A stretch of 64,000 bases of DNA from Echinococcus granulosus (lineage: Eukaryota > Platyhelminthes > Cestoda > Cyclophyllidea > Taeniidae): contig NW_020170411.1 of assembly GCF_000524195.1 (NCBI RefSeq), positions 463,204-527,203 of the forward strand, read 5' to 3'. The translations under genes were made by a program, and so were the position numbers. The notes under the pieces were generated by a model. It was not told the origin of the DNA and did not search any database. It saw only the letters and a program-made list of their open reading frames with translations. Shown piece by piece: positions 39,101 through 50,000 of the stretch (the first letter of the stretch is position 1; the number at the start of each line of letters is the position of its first letter).

Positions 39101-42100
39101 GACCGTAAAATACAAAATATTCCATGTTGTCCAAATTTCCTTTCAGGGAGATACCAATGTCTACACGTCTGTGAGTTCGCTCTCGACCACAGCACTGTTA
39201 CCAAGATCACAATGAACATATAAATGAATCAGATCTGGATGCATGTGTCAACAGGTAGAAGGCAGTGAGTGGGGGGGCAAAGCTGTTATGCACCACGTAG
39301 CGTGGGAATTGACCGCCAACCAAGTGTCCGACTAAGGGGTGCTGATTTGTGGACAGTGGGGTTGAAATGGTGCCACTTCAATGCTAATTCACTTTCGAGA
39401 GAGATGGCACTACGCGGCTCTCTGTGTGTAGAAAGTGGAGGTACTAGTTTCTTAGTAGCTTCAGCTTTTCAAATGTCATATATCTCGTTAGTCGTATCGA
39501 GGTCATTTGATGGAACTGAGGATTTGAATATTCATTTCTTTTCGCCGCACCATTAAAAATGAGTTATCAAAAATATGTGAGGTATTCGCGAAAGGTAGAG
39601 ATCAGTGTTGATTTGAGATTTGTTGATCTGAGAGCGGGGGAAGGAACTTGTTGTTCTTGCATTTATACATCCCTAATAATGCAATCCCATCGATATCCTT
39701 TAAGCCTCCTACACCTAGGACCGCATTCATCTACTTCCAATAGTAATTAGCATCAGAGTAGCCATGACTTCCTAAAATATACTAAAAATGCTAATAAGAG
39801 TCGTAAACCACAATCACCATTGCAGCGACTACATCTGCATAGGATCCCATCCCTGGCTTATGATAGAACAGAATTGAGAACACAAATTTGGAGCGAAATA
39901 CTTTATTTCCGGTTTTTACCTCAATTTTTAAATTATGGGTCTCTCTAAGAGCATTGCCCACTACTTTGAGAATGCCAGGTTGGTTCGCATTACTGGTAAG
40001 TTCGTGACATTTATAAAATTAGTCCACATAGAATCGTTCAAACAAGTCCAGAGCACATGGTGAGTAAAATTTTGCTGAATTAATGAAAGGAGGCAGTAAT
40101 ATTTTCCCAAATTCACCCAACATAAATGAAAAATCATGGTATGCCTAGCAGTTGGGCTATAGCTTAATATTTATAGCCACTGTGAGTAAGAAGTCATTCA
40201 TCGCAAATATCGAATAAGCCAGAGCGTGTAAAGTTTGGCGGATCACTGTTGATACGACTGAAATCGACGTACTTAAAAAGTTGAGTTCAACCAAAAAAAC
40301 GATTTTTCGTTTGCGAATGCTTTGAAGATTGAAAAGCAGTTCAACAAAAGCGAACAATTTGTATTATTTATTATTCCTATGTTTAAGATGATCAGGGCCA
40401 GTGATCTTAGACCACAGATTTGCCATGTTATTCACGTGAACTCTAGCCAGAAAGGTTCTAAATACTCTTCACGTATTTTATACTGGCAGTTATACCTCTG
40501 GAAGCGAAATGAAAAGCGGAAACACTTTTACGTACTAGATGGCTCAAAAAATATAACACAGTAATATTCTACTAGGAAATAAACTGACGACTGAACACCC
40601 ATCGAAGCATTCTACGGCATTTTAACCGAATGGTACGCACAGTGGCACTGTTGCACAAATGCAAATTAAAGTATCCAGCGTGCAAGATTTTACCCTCCTG
40701 CTTGAAACAGCCTTGCTCGGTCTCGGCAAAGGGTATTGCAGAGAAAAGTGCACGCCATTTATCAATGGAAAAGTGACTGATATGCCATAAAACGCAGGAG
40801 AAACCCAATTTAAGCAATGCGGAATCTGATAGAACAAAAATCAACCGCAAAGGTCTAAGCACTCGCACCATGTTAACTGCTAGCCAAATAGGAAATAGCA
40901 TTATAAACTAAATGTAGTCTATCACACAAAAGTGCCCGTGTTTCGAGTAGCCAGGCCTGGACTACCAACATTTAAAATTTATGAATTAACATTTCACGCT
41001 TACGTCCTCGGGGTGCCATGGGCACGCTGTGTACTGCCTAGGGCTACACTTACAAATCCTTCAGTGATGAAACGGTTTCGTTGATCAAAGGTTGCGCGGA
41101 TGCTGGAGTCAGCCCAGATGGCGTAAAAGAGCGGAGCCAGCTCGAGAAACTCCTCCTCTGACCAGGCGGGCACTCCACTACAGTGGAGTGTGCGCTCGCG
41201 ATGCAGCGCTCGAGTCCGACGAAAGTGCTCCTCCAGTCGCTCCGCTGCCACGGCAGGCTCGCCTCCACTTGCTGCCCAAGCGATGCCAAGGGTGCTACGT
41301 GCCTTTGTGGAAAGCGTTTGGAAATTACGATAAACACACATCATACCGCTAATCATGAGAGGAATCTAGCATCTGAGGTTGAGCTAGAGGCGGAGTACCT
41401 CCTCAGCCGCTGATCCTTGGATCAAATGCATCTTTGAATTAAGTTACATACAGTTAAAATTGTTGTTGAATGAGGTGTTAATTTTACACAATTGCAATAA
41501 TTTTAATTTTTTTTCATGAGAGTCTGAGGCATTGCATGCTAATGAAGCCACAGGAGTGTGCTGAAGAAACATTAATAAGTTTCAGTCTAACGTAAAACAC
41601 TGCAATCTCAAAGTAGAAGGATAAAAATACAAATTTATTCTCGTAAAAATGCGACAGCGTCATGCAAATGATGCTCGTTGTTTACATGTCAGGAACTAGT
41701 GGAACCAATTTGACTAATCAGATGTTAATATCTTTTTAAACAACCGACTGTTCCAACTACGGTGCTGAAGAAAGTGAGGACGGAAAATAAATTTCATCTC
41801 CTTTGCCAAGGCTTGAAATATTCGAAAGAGGAAGGATGTCATCTTTACTGGTAAACTGATTCGTTGGTGGAAGCAGCAGTTTAGTCGCAAATAGCTCCGA
41901 AGGATTCATGTACACCTTAGATACAAGGACCGATAGCATATAATTACTTTTTTTTGTTTTTGTTAATGAAGTACTGCATTCGGCTAAATTGAAAAAAAAG
42001 TCTATTAGTTTGAATTGTTCCTTAAGCTATCAAAGAAGGGGAAGTAGGTAAATCATAAATGGAACTATTGTCAAGATGTGATGAACACGTTGTAACATGG

Positions 42101-43368
42101 ATATGCTAATATCCGTGTCAGTTACTGCCAGTCTTATCAAGGTCATATGTTAGTTGTTATTTAAATGCCGCAAACGTCGCAGATACTCAGAAAACGGTTT
42201 TACTGGTAGGATGGTACTACAACAGTAATCACTGGAGGTAACGAAAATATCATTTAACACTTTGAAAAAAGACAAGTAGTACATTTAAGGTGCCAACATT
42301 TCACCAATTACGAAAAAAGAGTTTCTCTGATCTTGGCTATAATCATGTAAAGGTTACTTAAATTATTTTAATTTCGTATGATTAAGGAAAAAATAATGCA
42401 ATAAACACTGCTAAATATGTTTTCAGAAGATACTATGAAAGCTAGGTGTACTTGTGACACCGTAATTATTCCTTCAAAACCCAATCTGTTTATTCATAAC
42501 AGCTTATTTGAAAGAAGTGAATACCCCGTTTAAAAAATACCGAATAAAACAACCTAGAAACTCTAAAACATGAATAAAGTTTATGGTTATGCCTTTACTG
42601 CTATACAAAGTTACCAATTTTTATTACGGAATCTTGGAAATATAACAAAAATTAAGTACCACAATACTGTCAGAAAAAAAGAAATTCAGCTTAAGATAGA
42701 TATCAAGTGCAACAAAAATTGACCAGATAGTAATCTGATTTTAGGTGAGATCTTGCAGCCATACTATTAATGGGTTGTTGACGGCGAACGCTGCATCGTG
42801 TGAAAGAGCATAAAAAATTTCAACTCAACATTCAACATTCCATAAATCTAGAAAAGACATCAAAGTGCAAAGTAATTTTCAAGATTTCGCTCTGCTGATA
42901 ACTAAGCACTAACTAAGAACTCAAGCACATTCACTCTGTATTATTACAAGATATGATACCTTATAAAATAAATACACCCAAAATTATTTAGATTCACGCA
43001 AAATACGCATTTTCTAAAAACAAACTATAAAAAACCATCAAAGTGATTCTAAAACTTCGCAAAACATGGCTTACTTGAAGTAGGTACAATACACCTTTGT
43101 AGATATTGTCATAGATAACCGACTTGAATGTTTCCAATTCAAAATTTGTAAAGGACTTCCCAGTGATAATACGCATCTGCTTAAGGAAAGTGCTTTTTCC
43201 ACTTTCACCGGTACCGAGAAGAAGAATCTTTTGCACTAAAGGCTTCAAAACTTTTTTGTTCCTTTTTCTGATGCGTTTGTCAATTCTATCTGATTCTTCT
43301 TCAGCATGTACGCTACCGTAGAAATCCAATATTTTGCAACAATTCAAAGTAAAATTAGGTCTTAACAT
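36195..43368 (-). CDS. GNA12/13-like: Heterotrimeric G protein alpha subunit, Gα12/13 class
   Basis: A GTP-switch protein coupling receptors to RhoGEFs and Rho at the plasma membrane. Four exons, all phase 0: 43075-43368, 41054-41302, 37152-37202 and 36195-36950, giving 449 residues (human Gα13 has 377). The N-terminal NCC is a likely palmitoylation site, and there is no N-myristoylation glycine. The P-loop GTGESGKST is at 52-60. The helical domain ends with [20 protein letters not shown]. Switch I RRPT is at 211-214 (arginine and Mg-binding threonine kept), and the glycine usual two residues after that threonine is serine. Switch II DVGGQ is at 233-237 (catalytic Gln kept), the guanine-specificity motif NKTD at 305-308, and TTAVDT at about 419. 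The C-terminus LRRLMLS resembles the LKQLMLQ of Gα13, which sets the class. The extra length is a longer helical-domain loop and a serine-rich insertion at about 353-412. The second acceptor (CCACAAAG) restores exact family spacing. Confidence 0.95.
36951..43074 (-). other. Introns of the Gα12/13 gene
   Basis: The three introns are 201, 3,851 and 1,772 bp in gene order from the 3' side (36951-37151, 37203-41053, 41303-43074). They are AT-rich. Unassigned open frames in the middle intron, such as 40572-40901 minus and 39269-39556 plus, show no recognisable domain and have no matching splice context. Confidence 0.6.
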
Positions 43369-44099
43369 TGCTCGACTTAATAGAGTGGTCTCGTTAACTA
43401 GATTTAAAACTATGGTCGAGAAGGCGTGCTGGACTCGAACAATCGCAGCGGGGGCAGCGTTAATTTGCCGAACCTGATTATGTATGGCGCTTAAACATTT
43501 GACCTAAAATTGCGTATTAGGAAAAAAACCACCATTCCAGTAAAAATCTACGAATTACTTAAAGCAGCTAGGCAAAGTCAACAAATTATTGTGGGCACGC
43601 TTACAAATTCAAAAATCACTTTTTACCTAATTACATTAAAATTAAAATTAGGACTCCTCATTCCGTAAATAACCAAGACCTTTTAGTAATCCGTCACAAA
43701 TATTAAGATGTCAGAGCTGCATACTAAAGCAAAAACTGCTAAAACTATTTTTTCGGATAAGGATAAGCATAAAGGTCTTAAAAGAAACATACTTAATGTG
43801 CACATGCCTACGTCTCATAATTCTAAGCAAATTTGGCTATATTTAAACACATTTTTAGTATTTATAAAGACAAAATTTTAAAGCTTGCGTTTGGTGTGAA
43901 TTAGTAAAATTCTCTTTGGCTATTTTACCATGGGTGTAATTAATGTGATGAAGTTATAAGCATAAACCAATACTAGCAAAACTAACGTTGCAACATATAA
44001 CAATAAGTCATTAGAAAAAGTATATCACAGGCTCTAAAATTCCTATTTTTTTGTCAACTTTTGTTTCAATCAGTGATTGTCTCCCATTGCAGCTACAAA
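43369..44099. promoter_or_regulatory. Divergent intergenic region between Gα12/13 and HNRNPU-like
   Basis: The two start codons lie 731 bases apart and the genes are read away from each other, so this AT-rich stretch must serve both or hold untranslated exons. An acceptor-like CCCATTGCAG ends at 44092, only 7 bases before the HNRNPU-like ATG. It is either the end of a 5' untranslated intron or a spliced-leader trans-splice acceptor. No TATA box or CpG-rich core was noted. Confidence 0.55.
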
Positions 44100-47000
44100 A
44101 TGGACCAGCCGTTTGATCCAACGACATTGAAAGTTAATGATTTGCGTGATGAACTAAAGAGACGCAGAATTAATCCCATAGGAACGAAAGCTGTGCTTTT
44201 GCAGCGTCTTTCTAAGGTGCTGGCTGATGAAGGAAAAACACTCCAGGACTTCGCAAAATCACTTGTTGAAGGTATGGTATTTCATAAGCTGTTATCTGTT
44301 GTTAGGCAGTAAACCCATTCAGGAATCGGTTAAAGCAGTTGAGGCCGATAGTGTCGCAACCCCCGAGGGGAATTTTGTTGTATGTCCTTTTATTCAAATA
44401 TTTTTGTCATAGGCTGGTGCCACTGGTGATTCATCCGTGAATGTCAATGAAATATCCAAGTCTCAAAGTCCCACCCCACAACATCCTGCGTCAAAAGAGG
44501 AAGATTGTCAGCCTGAGGGAAGTCCTCTTAAGCAATTAGAATCATCTAGCGAATCTCCTATACCACATGCTGGAGAGCAGGGTACCTCAGATGACCAACA
44601 TCCTCCCGAAGAAAAGGCCATTTCGGGGAGCCAACAGGATGTAAAAGAACAAGATTCTTTGTGTGAGGGGGGACTTTTGGAGGGCCGAGATTCTTCTGAG
44701 TTGCGGGACTGTTCTAGCGAAAGGGATCACTCCTCGGATCGAGATCCATCCAGAGAACGGGATTTTTCGAAAGACAGAAGTAGGCACAGATCTCGGGAGC
44801 GCAATCATTCCCGTGAACGAGATCGATCGAGGGGCTATGATCATTCCCTGGATCGGGATAGGCGCAGGACACCTCCTCGTCGGGTATGTGAACCGAGCAT
44901 CGAAGTAGAAGATGAAGTCAATGATTGGGAGAAGAAAGAAGATGTACTTCTGGACATGTACAATTCTGACATCAGCTTGATTATTGCTCGAGATGGATTT
45001 TCTGCAAAGCCCCTAACGGAAGAGGGTTTTTCTCTCATGTGGGCTGGAGCGCGAACTAATTATGGCGTAAAAGATGGGAAGTGTTTTTTTGAAGTGAAGG
45101 TTGGCAAGGAACTATCTGTCGACAGTGCGGAGTCACTAGTTGGTGGTGCCACACACGTGCTCCGTGTTGGCTGGTCAACAGATAAGTCAGGGCTTGCCCT
45201 CGGGGAGGAGGTAAACACCTATGGATATGGTGGAATGGCCAAGAAATCTACCGGTGGCAAGTTTGAAGAATACGGTTGCGAGTTCAGAGAAGGAGATGTT
45301 GTTGGTGCATTTCTCGAGATAACTGATTCTGAAGCAGTCATGAGTTTCAGTGTCAATGGTGCGAATCAAGGGGAATGTTATCGAGTTCTAAAATCGTCTT
45401 TGGGTGGTGATTTCGCCCTATTTCCTCACGTTTATGTCAAAAATGTTGATTTTATGGTCAATTTTGGTCAAGAAAATCAGGATGCTTGGTTTCCTCCATC
45501 GGACGGTATGAGGATGTCCCTTAATCTATTTTTGTAGATCCCGATTCCTGGAAATTGGTAAACCAGGTTCCTTTAGAAGGTCGTGTTCGCGCCGGACTGC
45601 CACCACCGTCGAGAGCTGAGTGCGAAGCAATTATGATGGTTGGATTACCCGGCGCAGGGAAGACCGTCTATGCCAACAGCTTATGCAAATTGAAACCTGA
45701 AAAGCAATACAATATTCTTGGAACAAACCTAATACTTGATAAAATGAAGGTAAATGAATGCTCATCTTAAATTTGACGGATACTTTATGGGTATTAACTA
45801 CGGGCATTATCGCTGTAGGTTACAGGACTGACAAGGAAGCGAAACTACCACGGCCGATGGGACGTTCTTATTGATAAGGCGAACCAGTGTCTTAATAAAC
45901 TTATATCAATCGCTTGCAAACGTAGACGGAATTACATACTCGACCAGGTTCGTTTTGACGTCTTTCAAAGATGTACCTTCTCAGTAGTTTTCATGGACAA
46001 AAATGCGTTTCGATATTCTGTAGCTCCTTTGCATTCATTACCGAACGCGACGATTTCTTCCTGAATCAGTGTGGTCTCCATTTAAACTGCCGCTTAACTC
46101 GGCGTCATTGATCAAAAACACTCGCGAGACCTATTAACCATATTGACTGACGGCTGACCAACGTTTGTAAACATTAATCGCTACACGCATTTCTTTTAGC
46201 ACATAATCGTTATAAATGCTGATTTATTCGGTGTCAAATGCTATCCGATGCAACATCTAGACGTATTTTTCGTCTATTTGAACCTAAACAGCGTGATGGA
46301 TTTGACAATTCGTGGTGCTGGAATACTATTTTCCAATCACTTCTGTCGGTACCGTAACAGGGATAAACTTCGTTTGAGACACCATAACCGTGCCATATCC
46401 CATTGTTTCGGGGATCGAAAATGCTTGATTATTTTTTGGGGTTGTTTTCGTTTCGGGTAGGAAGCTGCTTCAAGCACTGGAAGAAAGAAATTGTAGTTAA
46501 CGGGTCCAAGCTCATCCCCACTGGTGTGAGCCTTATTTTCTTTACAGTTAGTGTCTAAAAGATATTTTGTCTGTATTGAGCTATTAATGCAGGTAACGTT
46601 GCATACACTTCTCTTTGTAAACAGACTTCGTTCCTGCTGACTTGCGATCCCCGATCGTCTTCAATACGCTGATTGCTTCCTTGTTTCCAGAACTCGATCA
46701 TTTTTCCTTGGCTTCCCTCATTCTTTTGCAACCGCTAGGTTACTTGGAATCGGTCACGATTGAAAGTTAATACGTAGTGATACTGTGATCCTTTTTGTTC
46801 GGACGCATATGACCGTGCAATGCCTTCTTTTCATTAGTAGAAGGCAATTTTTTGAAGCCCACACCAAATTAATGTCCGCTTATCGTTAGTCGATAACTCC
46901 GAAAAAGGGATGTTTGGGCTGTTTCGCTAATTTTTCCTGAGTATGCGTTTGTAGACGCAATAAAGCAGCAACAAACAGAAAAGTCACTATTGGATGGTGG

Positions 47001-50000
47001 AAACACCTATGATTTTATCGAAGGGTTGAATTGCTGGAGGTTCGTCTGAAACTTTGATCACTTGCCAACCAAATCGAATGTTTTTTCCCCATTCACTTCG
47101 GTTGCGCCGATTCACGTGGCTGCTGTTCGGGTCAACAGACAAATGTATATCCCTCTGCTCAGCGGCGTAAAATGCGCCCTTTCGAGGGTTTTCAACGCAG
47201 GGCCATTGTTATCGTACCCACGGATGAAGAATTCAAGCGCAGGATTGATCAGCGTGCAAAGGAGGAGGGAAAAGAAGTCCCAGAGAAAGCTGTGCTGGAA
47301 ATGAAAGGTAGTTTTTGAATTTGACTCGATGTGTATTTCTCTCTGTGCCTCTCTATCGTATCTGTTCACCCTTTGGGAATTGTCGGTCTAATAACTCCTG
47401 GCATTATAGGTAAGTCTGAGTGGATACTTACTTTCTCTCTCCCTCTTTTAATCTTATTTTGGGTTTTATTTACGCCAATGGGTAAGCGTGCGAGTGAGTT
47501 GGATGCTTTCACGCAAAGGCATCGAAGTAGTATTCGGCCACGTGGTCACTTTGCCTACTATTCGATAACTTTGCCAGTTGGTAAATATAAAATTGCTTAT
47601 TTGCATTTTGTTGGACTTAATACTCGCAACAATATCCTTTTTTTGCTTTTTAGCAAACTTTGAAATTCCCAAGTCGGTTGTGGAAGACTCTTCAAGCGTG
47701 TTCGACGAAGTGATTTTTACTGAACTACAACGCGACGAAGCCGAAAAGCTGGTGAAACAGTACAACGCTGAGGGTAAGGCTGGTCGCCAGGCTGAAAAAC
47801 GGCATCGTACGGATTCATCCAGCCATCGGGACTACTCGAGTAGCCGTCATGGTGATCACCGTGAGTATCATCACCGAGATCACCGTTCACGATTCGATAG
47901 CTACAGCCGGTCTTCGGGTCGTGGTGACTATGATCGTCGAGATTCTCGGTAGGTTGGGCTCCATCAGTATCTTTAGATCATTTGACTGTTCAATACCATA
48001 GGCAGTTAGCCATTTTCGGTATTGTTGGGTATAACTTCCTGATAGTTCCAACAGCTTTATTCTATTTTAAAGCGGAAGTGGTCGATTTGATTACCGCACC
48101 GATCGTGGCACTGGTGGAGACCGGGGTCGGTTTGGGCCTCGCTATCGCGACGAAGGACGTGAATTTGGAAATCGGGAAGGCGGTCGCTATGGTGGTGGCG
48201 GTCGTTTCGATAATGATAGCGACTACCGTAGTAGAGGACGCGGTTCCTATGGCGGTGGAGCTGGCGGCGGTGGGGCCTTTCAGCGAAGTCCTCGTGGCAG
48301 GGGTGGAGGTTTTGGTGGTGCACCCTTCCCCCTTGATCGACCTTCTTACTCAGGGTCTCAATATGATCACTTTGGCTCTGATAGGCCTCCTCACTTTAAT
48401 CGTGGTGGATATCGCGGAGAAGGAGGAAATGACGACGGAGGTAACGATGGATACCAAAGAGGCAACAGCGGCGGTCGTGGTGGTGGCTATGGGAACTACG
48501 GCGGTACAGGGTACAGTTACTACGCAACTGGTGAAAGAAGACGATACGAACAAGTTGGGGATTCGTCTGGTGGACCACCGCCTGCTAAACAAGCTGCTAT
48601 TGGGGAGGGACAGTATCACGGAGGCTTCCAAGGAGATGGTAAGTAGCTTGTAAATGAATTTATGTTGGTCTTTATCAGGGTATTATTACGTCCTTGCTCT
48701 TTTCTCGATGTTAATTTACAATGTTGAAAACTTTAACATGTGAAACCTACGCTTTTTCAGGTGTTAATTACAGAGGTGGGTTCCGTGGAGGTCGCGGTGG
48801 CGGTGGTGACAGAGGTACCTCGTTTGGTGGTCCACGTGGTGGCAGCTATCCCCAGGTTTCTCAGGGACCTGCTTCTAGGCAGCCCATTTCAACCTATTCT
48901 GGTTCTTACTATGGCGCTTACGGTCAGCAGCAGCCCCAGCAGCAAGGGCTGCCTAAAGGTAACGCCGGCACCCCCAGCAATTATCCAGGCAGTGGCTTTG
49001 GTCGCGGAGACGAGTATCAAAAGTCTCAACAGCGTGGAAGCAGTGCTTTTGGTGGGAATGGGCGTCCATCCAGATTTAGTTCAGCGGCTCCCGATGATAT
49101 TCCGCAGCGAGATTCTACTTCCTCTCAAGCTGTTGCTTCGAGGTATAGGTCAAACTACGCCGCATCCCAGGGTTATGATGGCGGAAAGGATAGCCACAGC
49201 CAGCAATCCCGTTCGCGCTATGACCAGGGCTGTTCGCTAGCTCAGCAAGATCAAGTTGGTTTAATTATTTAATCATGCAGGGGTCTGAGTTGCTGGCCCG
49301 ATTGCTTACTTGTTCTATACTTAAGGGCGCCTACGGAGGTGGTGGTAGTGGTTACAACCAACAAAGTGGAGGAAGGCAGCCACCATCGACCACAGGACCT
49401 GCTCAAGTAAGATAATTTTGTCTGCATGTTTTAGGTGATTTAAAGCTCTCCGCTTTAAATATAATTTGGTTTCATCATTCCCATTGACAAAGTGTTTAAT
49501 GCTAGGGGCAACCAGATGCTATTTTCAGCACTTCTGCCCTGTAGGATTATGGTTATGGCTACAACCGGCATCAACCAGGCGGCATGCAGTCGTCTCCCCA
49601 GAAGGTACAGCAGGTAGGTTGTATCTGTCCGCTTAATCTACTGCTTGCCTTGACAATTAGTCTTTGAATGAAATCACCAGTGTTGCTAGTACTCAACTCC
49701 CGTCTTCTACTATTCAGCTATTACAGGCAGCTGGATGTTGCACTGTTCTCTAGCAGTTTTTATTCGTTTGAAGGAGATCGCTTTGTTTTGTTTTTTGTTT
49801 ATTTTCCAACTCAATGAAAAAGTCTGTGTGAGAACATGTAGCGCGGTGTTATTTCAAAAGGATGTTTTCATCGCGATTCATGGAGTCATCGGGGAGCACT
49901 TTACCCATTTGAGAATTCTGTAAAGTGTTATTTGCTTCCTTCCAGGGTTATGGTAGTGATTTTACAAATCAAGGAGCCAACCGACAACAGCAAAAGCCTT

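Noticed and set aside
39269..39556. Plus-strand open frame of 95 codons
   Set aside because: No family resemblance or splice sites, and it lies antisense inside a Gα intron.
40572..40901. Minus-strand open frame of 109 codons in the Gα12/13 intron
   Set aside because: No domain, no matching phase, and the flanking Gα exons already join without it.
41000..41356. Gα helical-domain exon starting at 41349 with the residues [10 protein letters not shown]
   Set aside because: The acceptor there is out of phase with the previous exon and adds eight residues. The acceptor after CCACAAAG at 41303-41304 gives exact family spacing.
43400..43500. tRNA gene suggested by GTTCGAGTCC on the minus strand near 43430
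   Set aside because: No A box at the right distance and no cloverleaf could be drawn.
47982..48653. Plus-strand open frame of 223 codons, Val/Leu/Ala-rich, looking like a membrane protein
   Set aside because: It is a shifted frame of exon 8 of the HNRNPU-like gene. The true frame gives RGG repeats and joins both neighbours in phase.
48740..49240. Plus-strand open frame of 166 codons
   Set aside because: Shifted frame over exon 9 of HNRNPU-like. The true frame is Gly/Arg/Gln-rich and in phase with both splice sites.
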